Positions 1 to 11,286 of a stretch of DNA of 60,000 nt are shown here, piece by piece. Origin of the DNA: Hydractinia symbiolongicarpus (lineage: Eukaryota > Cnidaria > Hydrozoa > Anthoathecata > Hydractiniidae); assembly GCF_029227915.1 (NCBI RefSeq), contig NC_079875.1, forward strand, positions 32,371,501 through 32,431,500. The letters are read 5' to 3'. Each line of letters opens with the position of its first letter. Within the stretch, counting starts at the first letter, position 1. The notes under the pieces were generated by a model. The model was given only the letters and a program-made list of their open reading frames with translations, did no database searches and had not been told where the DNA came from. The position numbers were made by a program, and so were the translations under genes.

Positions 1-993
1 TTTCTTATGTTATTCTTACATGAAGTAAAATAATCTTTGTAGTATTGGTATTTTGCTTTTCGTATTTTGTGGTTAATGTCATTTCTAATGGACCTGAATT
101 GCTTAAGAATTTCCCTGTCACCGGTTTGGATAAAATGGCTATATAGGGTGTGTTTTTTCCCAATAAGTTTTAGAATAAAATCATTAATCTATGGCTTTCT
201 TCTTTGCTTCATTTTTTTGTTAGAGATTGATTTCAATGGAGCATGTTTATCGATAAGAAGACCTATTTTGTCATGAAAAAAATCATACATAGAATTTATG
301 TCTGTGGTACCTTCTAGGGAGTCAACCATATTACAATTTGTAAGATCTGCCAGAAAAGCTTTCTGATCAAAATTTTTGTAGTCTCTTTTGTAAACCTTAT
401 TTTTGCTTTTCCTGTCCTGTTTTTTGCAGATTATTAAAAAATTAGGTAAATGATCAGAAATGTGAGAAAGCAAGTTACCACTTGTGCAAACATATTCGAG
501 CCTATTGAAAAAAATAATATCTATTAGTGAGTGACCATCATTCTCAGAAAATTTAGTAGGTTGTATAATGTGCGGTTGATAAAACCGAGTTAAAAGAATA
601 TTGAGAAATGTATCATTTTTGGCTGACAAAAAATTGATATTAAAATCCCCCATAATTACAAACTCCTTTTTTTCTTTATCACATGTATATAGCCAGTATG
701 GATTCCATCTTCTCCAAAAACAGTGCAAGATTGCTTTTTGGATGTCTATAAACAACACCTATTATCATATTTTTAAAATTTTTGTTATAAATTTCAATAA
801 AAAGTGTTTCAAATTCACAGCCATTTTCATTACAATTGATGGAAAGATCCTCTCTTTTAATGTAGTTAATATCTTTTTTAACATACATACCACAACCTGA
901 ATTTTGAGATTGGCCACAAGTATATATGTAGGTTGTAGTATCCAAAGTCAATAATACAGGAATTGTCAATAGAACCATTAGTTTGTTTATCAT
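1..993 (-). pseudogene. LINE-A endonuclease (EEP) domain, frameshifted
   Basis: Two overlapping minus-strand frames (679-993 and 189-758) cover one exonuclease-endonuclease-phosphatase domain. Readable motifs are SGCGMYVKKDINYI, IIGVVYRHPKS, VIMGDFNINFL (the GDFN motif) and LSHISDHLPNFLI (the SDH motif with the catalytic His). A frameshift lies near 700-760. The domain would nick chromosomal DNA to prime reverse transcription. Past the stop at 189, the linker that normally leads to the reverse transcriptase can still be read to position 1. Confidence 0.85.
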
Positions 994-1168
994 GTGAGTA
1001 ATCTTCTACAGGAAAATCTAGCTTAGGCAGTTCTTTAAGAAATTGAAAGGAATCATTATTAATTTTAATTATATATTTATTGATGTTTATATCATCTACG
1101 GTAGAGTTAAACCTGCTTTGTAAGTTAAAGTCTTCATTATCAAGTGTATGATATGGAAATGGGTTACA

Positions 1169-1594
1169 TTACATGCAATTCCATAAACTTAGATTTAATT
1201 GCTTAATTTTATTTTTATTCAAAAACGCACATTGCAAATGAAGATGATGTTTACCTGCTCTACAGTAGATACTATTATTTTCAATAAATTTTATTATCTT
1301 ATTACATTGATTACAGTTAACATCTGGTAACATTGATGGAAGTTTTAGACATGAGTTGAATGTCATGGATTTAATAGATGCTGTGGTTAACTTTATAAAA
1401 GGAAGGGTGTTAGTCACACAGATTTCACAGAACCAAGGATCGTTACTTTTAGATAATTTTTTAAATGCTAACTTAGAGAGTTTCAGACAGTTTATATGAA
1501 GCCAGGTTTTACAACTATCACAAAAAATAGAGTCAGACAGAACTAGCTGATCACAGACATGACAAACAAGATTTTCAATTTTTGCTGACATCAT
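1169..1594 (-). pseudogene. LINE-A ORF2 N-terminus with PHD-type zinc finger
   Basis: A 141-codon frame starts MMSAKIENLVCHVCDQLVL and contains a Cys4-His-Cys3 pattern: CHVC, CDSC, WLHINC, WFCEIC. This is a PHD-like finger. A second cysteine-rich stretch follows (CNQC ... YCRAGKHHLHLQC), possibly a second, degenerate finger. The frame stops at 1169, before the endonuclease domain that lies downstream on the same strand, so ORF2 is broken here. PHD fingers at this position occur in several LINE lineages; their role is not settled, and binding to histone tails or nucleic acid is a guess. Confidence 0.75.
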
Positions 1595-1702
1595 AGTTTG
1601 GTTGTGAAAAGAACTACATCAACAATAAAGTTAAACAAAAAGAAAGTCCAAGAGAGAGCAGTAGGGATTGTACTGTAAATGGTTACATATATTATATACC
1701 TG

Positions 1703-2283
1703 TTATTGTCCATTTCCATATTGCTGTTTTAGTTTTAAAATGGTATCTTTATTCTTTATCTGCACGGTGTTGGAGTCATTGTCCTTTCTTACAAATATTT
1801 TCCCATTTTTAGTCCATATATAGCTTACTAACTTGTTGTCTTTTGGCATCAGGTTATCACGTGCGTCCTTGAGTAACATTGCATTAGGCTGAGTGAGGCT
1901 TTCGTTTATATAAATCTTTTTTTCGTCGATATATCCAATATCTCGTGTCGTTTTGTCAATAAGTGTTTTTCGTTTCGATATAAATTCCTCTCTTTTTTTC
2001 GTGCGAAAAACTTCACAATAATGGCTGCATCGTTAGATGTTGAAGTACGGTGCGAGACTTCTATATCATTGGTGCTGATGTTAGCTTGCATTAAGTTAGC
2101 TACGTTGAGAACAATTTTGTCGGTGTTCTCTGATATTGATCTTGGGATGCCCCTTATATCCACCATGTTCCGACGTCCATATTGTTCTAGATTATTTAAC
2201 TCATCTTGAATCACTGTAATCATATGACATTTCTTTTCTTTTTGAAGTTTTATCTACTCTATAAACAAGAAACTTTCCATTTG
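1703..2283 (-). pseudogene. LINE-A ORF1 (L1-type RNA-binding protein), frameshifted
   Basis: The frame runs through a coiled-coil-like start into NNLEQYGRRNMVDIRGIP, the signature of L1-like ORF1 proteins just ahead of their RRM-like domain. It continues through IEVSHRTS and IIVKFFARKK. A frameshift in an A-rich run near 1990 moves the real frame, which then reads KKIYINESLTQPNAMLLKDA and a WTKNGKIFVRKD block before a stop at 1703-1705. Proteins of this class bind element RNA and chaperone target-primed reverse transcription. The break makes a functional product unlikely. The 5' end is missing or merges with the neighbouring transposon. Confidence 0.75.
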
Positions 2284-2286
2284 TAG

Positions 2287-2986
2287 GAATTTTCACACCC
2301 GAAGCAATGGAAAACTACAAAGCTTTAGAGGCTTACAAATTTTTCCATGATGGCTGGGTTCAAACAATCAAACATGTGAAAGCTACTGGAGCAGTCATTA
2401 TGAAGTGTGATGTCAGACCATCATATAGGACCACCGAAGTTCCTCATAAACCATGGATTGCTGTTGCCCCTCGTGGAAATGTTTTGGCTGGTCATTGTGA
2501 CTGCATGGCAGGGTAAGTTTGAATTTAAAAGATGGTTGTTTCATGACCTTTTGAGAGCATCTAAATATCATAAATTATAATTTATTTATAGACTTGGTGA
2601 AACTTGTTCACACGTTGCTGCCATGCTATATCAACTAGAGGCTGCAGTTCGAATTGGATTGACGTCTAGTACTCCAACTGAGGTACCTTGTCAATGGAAC
2701 CAGGTGTTTACACGAAATATTGTTGGTTCTCCAGTTGCTGAGATAAATTTGTATAGTGATGATGCCAAGGCGAAACTTACTAAGCCAAAAAAAGAAGTTG
2801 ATACTACAAGTACACATGTTGGCTTGTGTGAATTCTTGAATTCCGTAAAACAAGTTGCACCCAAGCTGTGATGAATGGTTCCATCCCACATGTTTAAAAT
2901 TGAAAAAATTGCCTACTCGGAAAATATGGTATTGTATAGACTGTAGAAAATTGAAAAAGAGAAAAAAAGACATAATGCAAATATGA
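2287..2986 (+). pseudogene. SWIM zinc-finger protein of the DNA transposon, fused by deletion to a PHD end
   Basis: Exon 1 starts behind an acceptor at 2285-2286 and reads through EAYKFFHDGWVQTIKHVKA to HCDCMAG. Intron 2513-2591 (GT-AG, phase 2) joins it to LGETCSHVAAMLYQLEAAV. Together these form a complete SWIM motif, CDC-x(7)-CSH. The frame ends at 2871. From 2867 another frame reads CDEWFHPTCLKL, IWYCIDCRK and stops at 2984-2986: this is the C-terminal half of a PHD finger. The segment expected between them (a YqaJ-type nuclease in related two-gene transposons) is absent. The 5' part of the gene is cut off where LINE-A begins. Confidence 0.7.
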
Positions 2987-3057
2987 TGAAGATTTATGAT
3001 GTATGTATGTGATATACAAAAAGTATTTCAGCAATATAGATATATACAATCTCGATC

Positions 3058-4745
3058 TTATTTATATACTATACTTTCACCCAAGTTAGTGAGTGCAGCA
3101 CAAACTGTCACAATTTTATCACAATTAGCCAGTGTTGATGAATGCGCCTCATCCTTTATATTTTTTATAATTCTCAGTGGTAATGTCCCTTTCAAAATAA
3201 GGTAACGATTTCGCATCAAACCGATAACACGTTCAATATGTATTCTTACTGAAGCTATTTTTCTCGAGCTTAGCTGCCAATTGCTTTTTTCCCTTTGTGA
3301 AGATGGTACAATAAGTTCAGAAGAACTGCCGGCAGCAAATTCATCTCTCAAGGTAAAACCTCTGTCTGCAAGGATCTGATCTGAAGGCATATGGTATTTA
3401 CTCAAGTGGAAGCCGGATTCTCGTGTGATTTGAACGTCTGATGCACGCCCACCATAACATTTTGAAATAAAATTAATTGCACCAAGTGGTGTACATGATA
3501 TGAGCACCTTGATAGTACAATGTTTTTTGTACTGACTGTACAGTTGAGCTCTTGCTAACAGTGATGCTGGAGATTCGACGAATATTTCGAAACAATCAAT
3601 TATAGAGGTCAATCTTGGAAATTTTACTTTGAAAACACTGGGGATTGTTTTGAATATATTATCTCTGTCTGACATTCTTATCATTCCTCTGAGCTTCTTG
3701 TACATAACATCTACCCATGTTCAAAAATATTCAACAGCGGTGGAATGACTAATATTAACAATGTAGCATAGCATATCAAAACTCATATTGTGTTTCAATT
3801 TGATAATTGTTAATAGGATCTGGTCTTCAGCTTTCAATCTTGTGGGTTTTCTTTCACTTTCGGTACTTAAATATGTGAGTAATGTTTCAAATACTTCGAA
3901 ACGCAACCCGGTTAACATCAAACACTTGCCCGGGTTTCTTCGAATTGAAGCAACACTCAAATCAACGGGAAGATTTGCTATCAGTTTTCTATTCTCAGCG
4001 CGAAGATTATCCATTTCTCTATATAATTCCTCCCTCTCTGACACAGAAATTGGGGAGGCCAGCGAAATAGTACTCTCACTTTCTGGTGATTGCATATTTT
4101 CCAGTTCCAAAGGTGAATTAAGATCTTCAATATCATCAAGATTTTCAATATTTTCATTTGTTGTTGATATATTTTCTGTCTTGGCTTTTTCTGTTTCAAG
4201 GTCTGTGACTAGCTTTTTTCGAATGACTATGAAAAAAACATAATAGGTTTCTTATACTTTTGTCAACATTGAAAAGACATTCGAAGTGTCAAGTGAATCC
4301 TACCTGGACGCTTATGTAGTCTTTTAAGTCTTCTATTAAATCTGCTCATTGATCGATGTGGTGATGCAACTTTTTTTCCACAACTCAAAACTTTGAAAAC
4401 AGATGGTACATAGTCAGGATGGCTTGAAGCTAACTCTCTCTTTCCTAAAAAGAGGAAGAGTAACAACACTTAATTCATTTATATACATTTACATTTGTGT
4501 ATGTACTGTATAAACATGTTATACTTACCCGAAATGAAATGTTCAGAGCATACATAGTGGTGTTTTGATTTTGGTGACCATAAAGTTCCTTTGATTGGAT
4601 TTCCCAGCTCATCAGTTCGAACACGATTTATTGCTGTCAGCCACAACTTCCTCTGTGCCTTTTTAGCTGGAAGAATGTAAAATTGCAAGTCAGGACGACT
4701 GTTGACATTATTGGTACAAGAAACAACACAGCAACTCTTAGGCAT
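3058..4745 (-). pseudogene. THAP-HTH-DDE transposase with a single in-frame stop
   Basis: Three exons join in frame: 4745-4529, 4444-4304 and 4226-3058. Exon 1 starts MPKSCCVVSCTN and holds a C2CH THAP finger with LWLTAINR and YVCSEHF. Exon 2 adds ASSHPDYVPSVF, common after THAP domains. Exon 3 carries an HTH_Tnp_4-like segment (AEDQILLTIIKLKHNMSFDM), then a DDE_Tnp_4 domain with candidate catalytic residues in SIIDCFEIFVE, YGGRASD, ILADRGF and HIERVIG. The only break is TGA at 3721-3723, between SHSTAVEYF and TWVDVMYKKL; both sides are in the same frame. About 508 residues otherwise, a normal size for such a transposase. Confidence 0.85.
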
Positions 4746-5360
4746 CTCCCCTTTCGCTGGCGTGCAAGTCAGAATGTTTTCCCCTAATTCAAAATGGTAG
4801 CAAAAATTACGTAATGTTTTTACGCATGTCACGTGATAATCCGGAGCGAAGAATAAAATGGGAGCAGCTAAAGTCAACTAGTTTCCATCATCACATTTTG
4901 CTAATAGTTTGGTTTGGCATCATCATATTTTGCTAATAGCATCTATCACTGCAACCTACTAATATCATCAGCTCCAACTTTTGGCTTCAATTACTATAAT
5001 GGCAGCGCATCCAATGACTCTAGCAAATTTTGGATCATGTACCTTTGGTATCAGGAGAAACCTTCGGATATTTCTTCAGGACAGATATTGCATGTAGCCA
5101 GGTCGGTTTGTTTCATTTTATATATTATATCATGTTAGGAGCCCAGAAACTGTCACTTTTTAACCACCCTAGAGCCATTATGACTTTTATATCAGTAACG
5201 CCAGCCTTGTAGGCAGGTTGCCATTATGATAACTCGTTATGTTGTTTACAGTGTTGTTTATGTTCATTCATCGCAATAGACGATTATGATACGATCCTGC
5301 TCTAACCTGTATATAGTAAATTGTATCTGCGTGAAATTTTGGCCTCGTGTTTTCCCTTTG

Positions 5361-5740
5361 TGTGAAAATCAGTGTGTTATTCCCTCTCGCTTTCCCCATC
5401 GTACATTGAACGATCAAATTGGTTTAGTTTCAGTTTGTTCGAGCGAACACGTTGTTGTAGTTTGCTCTGGTTATCTACCAATATATAAGTGTTGATATTG
5501 GCAATTTGTGTTTCGTTCTTTTTAAAAAAAAAGGGATAATCAGTTTTGTTGTGTGTGTGAAAATCAGTGTGTTATGTGTGAAAATCAGTGTGTTATTCCC
5601 TCTTGCTTTCCCCATCGTACATTGAACAATCAAATTGGTTTAGTTTAAGTTTGTTTGAGCGAACATGTTGTTGTAGTTTGCTCTGGTTATCTACCAATAT
5701 ATAAGTGTTGATATTGGCAATTTGTGTTTCGTTCTTTTTA
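5361..5740 (+). repeat. Tandem direct duplication, 164-bp units
   Basis: Positions 5361-5524 and 5577-5740 are near-identical copies, both running from TGTGAAAATCAGTGTGTTAT to TTTCGTTCTTTTTA with a handful of substitutions. The 52-bp spacer repeats the first 20 bases once more. No coding capacity is evident. The duplication looks recent; replication slippage or unequal exchange is the simplest explanation. Confidence 0.9.
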
Positions 5741-7394
5741 TAAAACTAACTGAATAATGAGATCATCAGTTGATTTCTACCGTCATTGGAGTTTTCGGCC
5801 CCGTCCTAGCACGGACTAATCAATAACTCCTCGTGATAGTGGGCCATACCTTTGTTTAGTATTCTCATCAGTTAGTAAGAACAATTTTCTTTTTTTAACT
5901 TACCGTTCTCATTGTCGTGCAACTGAAACAAATTCAAAGGATCGCTTTGATTCATGATGCGTATGTATATCTTGCGTATGTATGTCTTGCTACGACAGCT
6001 ACTCGAGTGAAAAGAGGTCGATTTTAAGACATGTGCAGCCATATATAGTTGAAGGGCCGTTTAAACGGGTCGTTGTCGACTGTTGTTCGTCTTTTTCAAA
6101 AAAGCGCAATGTGAGTATTAGTTGTTGCCATAGCGATATGGGTTATGATTAATTTAAGAGACCGGTTGCAACTTTGTACTCAGGTCTCTTTTATAAGTAA
6201 AACACAATTTAGGATTTTAGTACGGCTAATTTCAGGGTTGGCACGGCTAAAGGTGTCCATGCGTTACGTTTTGTTGAAAATTTGTGTCAACAGGCCGTTC
6301 TACAGTATATTTTTTGTTTGATATTTTAAGGCACAATGGTGGTGCATAATGTTGCTATGGTAATATGAGTTTTAGTTGGTTTGAAAAACAGTTTAGGTGT
6401 CAAGTGTCGTTTAGAAGTTGATTTGGGCTCTATCTCTCTATGTTGTTGGATGGCTGTGGTAACAGAACGTTATTAAATGTCGTTCGATTCGACCAATTGT
6501 AAATATTTTTTTCATATCATGAGTACAATGAGTTGCTATGGTGATATGGATTTCTCTTCTTTTTGAGAGAGTTGGTATATTGTAGCTCATGTCACGACGT
6601 TGTTTTATTTTGTGTTTCAGAATTAACGGTACCTTTGTTCGTTACACTTCCTCTTAAAATGACGGAACAAGTTAGTTCCCAGTATCTTTGCATTAAATGT
6701 ATTGTGATGTTGTGTTTTATAACGGTGTATATCAAGTTTTCCTGTTATAATAGAGTTGGTAATGGGGGAAGAAAGTTGCTCTTATATAAAGAAAGTTACG
6801 CTTATAAAAAAACAGTTTATGTCAATGATGGTATTTGTTTGTGGATTTATTGTACTTTTTTTGTGCTTTAAGGTTGGTTGTTGATGAAACCTTTGAAATC
6901 GACATTGAAATGGAACGTTCAATCTCATTTCCACCTTTAGGTTTTGTTGTCGAATTGCCAAGGTTGTTGCCAGGTCCAATATTATTTATCAATGGCGGGT
7001 TAACAGGTTCTATTTTTTGGTTGCCATTGTTGTTGAGGTTGTTGTTTTAGATGATGTAGATGGTGTGTTTAGAGGAGGCATCTATAGTACTTCATTTTGA
7101 AACGGGAAGTCCGTTATATTCATATCCTCCAATTCGAAGTCCATTATTGCATCGAGGGATTTTGGTGTGTTTTTACTCTGTTGTTTTCTACCACTGACAA
7201 ACGGTCTTTTTGTTTTCCCTACAATGCCAGGTGATTTAGTGGCTTTTATTCTCAAAGCATAAAGCAAAAATGTAAGTCAGTTAGATTTATTACAGTCCAG
7301 GTTATGCAGTTGAGTATTTATTATTTTTCAACGCAAATTTGTAAATAGCACTAGGCACGAAGGTGTAGAGATAGGAAAATGCGGATGTTAGGAC
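5741..7394. other. Non-genic stretch, possible weak minus-strand exon
   Basis: No protein domain or recognised repeat was found. On the minus strand, 7267-7085 is open (it includes KTKRPFVSGRKQQSKN and DFELEDMNITDFPFQNE). A second frame at about 7040-6830 gives an Asn/Ser-rich sequence (NNIGPGNNLGNSTTKP, GGNEIERSISMSISK). Both look more protein-like than the surroundings, but neither matches a family I know and no convincing splice set joins them. Treat this as an unproven host exon candidate. Confidence 0.25.
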
Positions 7395-7540
7395 AAAATC
7401 CCTTAGCACTTTACCATTTTACGTCAAATCATAGATCATATCCGTTAAATCAACGATAGAAGAGTCCATAAAATCCCTTAGCACTTTACCATTTTACGTC
7501 AAATCATAGATCATGCCCGGTAAATCAACGATAGAAGAGT
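7395..7540 (+). repeat. Tandem duplication, 71-bp units
   Basis: Copies 7395-7465 and 7470-7540 both start AAAATCCCTTAGCACTTTAC and end CAACGATAGAAGAGT. They differ at about three positions and are separated by only 4 bp. The second copy is followed by a C-rich run (7555-7605). No gene overlaps it. Confidence 0.9.
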
Positions 7541-9672
7541 TTCTGTCCCCAATCCACCAATCCCCGCCGTGTCCCCCTGGGCCCCCCACCCCCAAACTCC
7601 CCCCATTACAGTGATAGGATTCAACCCTGTCTATAATGACCTCTAGCGTACGTGGTAATACCATCAATGATAATAAAACATAAATAACAACACGCAAGCA
7701 GTTTTTGTTACAAGACTCTTGTAAAACCATCTGTCAATCAAACGCTTATAACAATAGGATTTTACATACCAGAAAGTTGTTTACATAAGAAAAAGTCAAA
7801 ACGAAAGTAGCCGTTGCTAAGGATATTTGGTATGTAAGGAATGCATTGTTCTCTATTGTTATTCTGGTTTGATTGACATTTAATTGACGTCATTCTTTAT
7901 CTAAACAAATACCATATGAAATAACCTGTTGTCATAGCAATCACAAGAGCGATCTTCTCATCTTCGTGTGTAGGAGAAGTATCTGAAAAGACAGCAGAAA
8001 CCGCAGGATCCTTAAACGCCTATATATATCTAATCATGGACGCTCAACTGTAGAAGTTCTGTACAAAACAGGTTACTGGCGACCTTTAAAGGTATAGGGA
8101 ACAAAATTATACACGACGAACAAGAATCTGAAATCTTTTAGCCTGCAAGGGCTTTTCATTTAATTTCATAACATCGTTGCCACAACAACTCTAGCAGATA
8201 ATAGATCTATTGTCACACAAACAAAAGGCATTCGATACCGGAACAACCAAATTTTAAACATATTTTAAGAAATTATATTGATAATATAAGGTATACTTCA
8301 GTGATGTTATACAAGTGTATCCGGTCCTTTAAGAACAGAATGCATCAAACTACATACAGCATCAAACTACACAAAAATTACACTTGTTCTTCATCGTAGA
8401 GATCATTGAATAATCTCTACGATGTGTCATCTGGATCTGCCAATTAAATTCTTCATTTGGCTCCTTTAATTTCAAGGTTAAAATCTCCTTTCCCTCGAAT
8501 CAGAAATCTAACAATCGTTTTCGTGACTTCACCTTTAAACTACAGTCGGTTTTTCAGTTCAATTATTTTTTTAAAACTAATAAATTTCAAACTATCGTAA
8601 CGTAACAGATGTAAACATTGATTTAACTTTAGGTTTTAGGTTTAGATTTTTTATAACGACATCAACACTGAATTTCACAACCTGTAGTGTTAGAAACAGC
8701 AACAACGGAAAAATTACTTTTTACGGTTAATGTAAATTATAAGAATAGTTTTTATAGACTATTGTGTTTTAGTTTCGGCTTCGAAATTCGATGTTCTGAG
8801 CTATTTTAACAAATACTATCCTCATTATTCTTAATATGTTATTATGGCCTGAAAACATACAATGCCTTAATAAAATAAAGCATGCTATAAGTTACTATAG
8901 CTAGCTAATGGCAATTCTACTACATGTAACGACCCATTGCTTGGACACAAAAATGTTTAGTTCGTTTGATATACAATAAAAAAAGTAAACTTCTAATAAA
9001 TTTTGTGCGTCATACAAATGTTCATATTTAAAACAAACTATTAAGCTTGGACGTATTCTTAGGATATTCTAAACTTCTGACCCATTTTTCAGAATTTATT
9101 CTTACAAAATTAGTGATTAAAGAAAATATTTCCGGCTCAAGACACAACAACAAACTTAATATTTAAGGAAATTTTAGCTCCAAAAGAAACGGCTAAAAAA
9201 TCGTTATACACCCAAATTCATTTCGATTACTAAATTTCGCTTCATCCCAAAGAGAACGAATTGAAAATGTATAGCTACAATTGTCTGATGCATTTCCAAT
9301 CAATTCTTTTTGTAATGTGTTATCATCGTACGTTTTTCTTCGTTTTAAAAAATATTTATGACAACAACATTATTAACTTCGTTCGACAACAACAGTTTGT
9401 TTTTTACATTTTAAATTCGAATTACAGCCATACTTGCATGCGATACAACCTCGGTCCCACCACAACACAAAAATGTAAAATATAGAAAAACATATAAGCT
9501 AACCTCATGATGAGTAAACATTGGCATGCTTTGTTTGAAGTAACTTTTTTCAGGATTAACTTAAAAAGCAGACAACCTTCTTCGCTTCGGTTTTCTTTTT
9601 TCAGTTGATAAACAACTTGTTTCCATGAGATACGGCGCGCACATGGTAAACCAGGGGTAAAATTATAAGTAG
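7541..9672. other. Non-genic AT-rich stretch with one perfect hairpin
   Basis: No coding region is supported. The one clear structure is a perfect 12-bp inverted repeat, CATCGTAGAGAT (8392-8403) and ATCTCTACGATG (8413-8424), with a 9-base loop. Short open frames in this interval have no domain signature and no splice context. Confidence 0.5.
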
Positions 9673-9807
9673 ATATACAATAGGTAAACATAGGTTATTG
9701 AGATTTATTAACCCGAGGTGATTTATATTCAACGACGCGCGGCGGAGTTGAATATAATATCACCGAGGGTTAATAAATCCAATAACCTATGTTTACCTAT
9801 TGTATAT
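9673..9807. repeat. Long near-perfect palindrome, 61-bp arms
   Basis: Arm 9673-9733 (starts ATATACAATAGGTAAACATA) and arm 9747-9807 are reverse complements. About three to five positions are mismatched or shifted by single-base indels. The loop is only 13 bases and GC-rich (GACGCGCGGCGGA). The arms end in TATTCAAC / GTTGAATA next to the loop. A hairpin this long would extrude easily. It directly abuts the MITE beginning at 9811, so it may be a fold-back element or a nested terminal structure. Confidence 0.9.
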
Positions 9808-9810
9808 ATG

Positions 9811-10193
9811 TTTTATTATATACCCAAAAGAGATTGTTATAATTAATATTACTTATTTTGTTTTGTGTTTGTTTTGTTTTCGTTATGTCCCCGAAGCGAT
9901 TCATTTTTGTTTCGATTTCTTTGTTTTGATGTTTTTGTAAAAAGAATTTTCTCGACAAAAACGTTCCCGCCATTTCACGTGTTTGGAAATCGACCAATCA
10001 GAAAACGGACCACTAAGAAACAACCAATCACAGTTAATTACGATAAAAATTAATGAGGCGGAAAGGATAAAATCAAAACATGCGTTTACGAATGTTTTGT
10101 CAAAACTATTGTTACGTCACAAGCATTGAATAATACGGGTGGAATACGATTATTTATTCAATGGCTGTTTTTGCTTACGGGTTTATAATAAAA
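9811..10193. mobile_element. MITE candidate with short terminal inverted repeats
   Basis: The left end TTTTATTATATACCC (9811-9825) and the right end GGGTTTATAATAAAA (10179-10193) are inverted repeats matching at 14 of 15 positions. The 383-bp interior has no coding capacity. A target duplication could not be read with certainty. The superfamily is unknown. Confidence 0.55.
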
Positions 10194-10637
10194 TTATTTC
10201 AACTGTAACAACCGAGAACGGCGCTGTAGCATAAAAGAAAAATGGACCCCTGTTTTCTTATTTGGCGGCTTACTTATTTTTTTAGTAAATAAGTGACCCG
10301 TGATTTGTGTGTTGTGGACTCACAATTTCACTCACGCAAGGGAATTAATATATAAGATAAACTAAACGTGCAAAATATACGGGGTCGCCCGTCCTTTATA
10401 TATTTAACTTCGTGGTTCCCTGACAGAAAGGCAAACAGACAAAATATAAAGAAGCTAATAAATCTTACCGGCAGTCCAAGTAAAGAAAAATTTGGAGTGA
10501 CTTAATAGACTTTTCACAGTATCATGAAATGATGGACTGCCACACAAGGTTATTCTTACTTATTCCGCATCTTTCAATAGTAATTATATTAATTATGAAA
10601 ATTACTGACGCCATTGTTCCTACAAATTGTATTTTGA

Positions 10638-10748
10638 TCAACCCCGTCCCCAGGGTTTTTCACATCGAAAGCAGGCGGCGAAATTAACCGTTTAATTGTT
10701 CAGCCGCCAAGTTAGCCTACAAACCTTGGGGACGAGGATGGGTTTTTT
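10638..10748. repeat. Imperfect inverted repeat with CCC/GGG-rich arms
   Basis: The left arm AACCCCGTCCCCAGGGTTT and the right arm AAACCTTGGGGACGAGG...GGGTT are inverted. A second, inner pair (GGCGGCG / CGCCG-like) brackets an AT-rich centre near 10690-10710. It stands out for GC content in an AT-rich stretch and resembles a small fold-back element. No coding potential; the rest of 10194-11286 holds nothing else I can name. Confidence 0.6.
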
Positions 10749-11286
10749 ATAATGGGACCAATTTCATTAAAAAGTATATTTTTGCCAAATTATTTGAGAG
10801 CGTTCAAGTCCTAGCTTCTATGCGAGCTGGCTAATTAATTGATTTATTTCATATATGATGCAAAATGGGATTTTGAGGGAGCATGACGAAGTCCAGCTCT
10901 GCCAAACTAGCTAGCTAGCCTAATTATCTTTTGAAAGTTTTCATATATTTAGGTATAAGAGCTCTTATCCTGACAAAAATTTTTTTTTTTATGCTTGGGC
11001 TTATCCAGCTAGCTGTTTATTTATATCTGGCTTCGAACTACATGTTGTCAAATGCAGTTTAGCTACACCAAAGTACTTAGTTAATAATTTCTATGCTAAA
11101 TCCTGTTACTACTGCCATGAAAACTTATTCTACAAATAAAATTGCTGAGTTATTGTTTTAGCAGGATAGGGCAACAGCAGGCTATCTTCCTGTATTTTTA
11201 TTTTATTATTCAGCAAAATTTGCAGGATAGTTATTTAACATGCGACATACTGCATACCAGTACTATAGCACACTACCTGAATCCAC

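Larger units (their letters stand above)
1..2283 (-). mobile_element. LINE-A: decayed non-LTR retrotransposon, CR1/L2-like, cut by the window edge
   Basis: Read on the minus strand this element gives, in order, an RNA-binding ORF1, a PHD finger, and an apurinic-type endonuclease that continues past position 1. No reverse transcriptase is inside the window. ORF1 has a frameshift, and the endonuclease is separated from the PHD finger by broken sequence, so the copy is dead. Its ORF1 can be read to about 2283, where it meets the first exon of a SWIM-domain gene of a DNA transposon. One element therefore probably inserted into or truncated the other. The clade is inferred only from layout (ORF1, then PHD, then endonuclease). 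Confidence 0.8.
2287..4880. mobile_element. DNA transposon of ISL2EU/IS4EU type (THAP transposase plus SWIM protein), defective
   Basis: Two genes face each other tail to tail: a minus-strand THAP/HTH/DDE transposase (3058-4745) and a plus-strand SWIM-PHD fragment (2287-2986). As I recall it, ISL2EU-type elements encode a transposase and a second protein with a YqaJ nuclease domain. The pairing seen here fits that layout with the nuclease lost. Terminal inverted repeats could not be assigned, so the outer limits are approximate. Both genes are damaged, one by a nonsense codon and the other by deletions. Confidence 0.7.
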
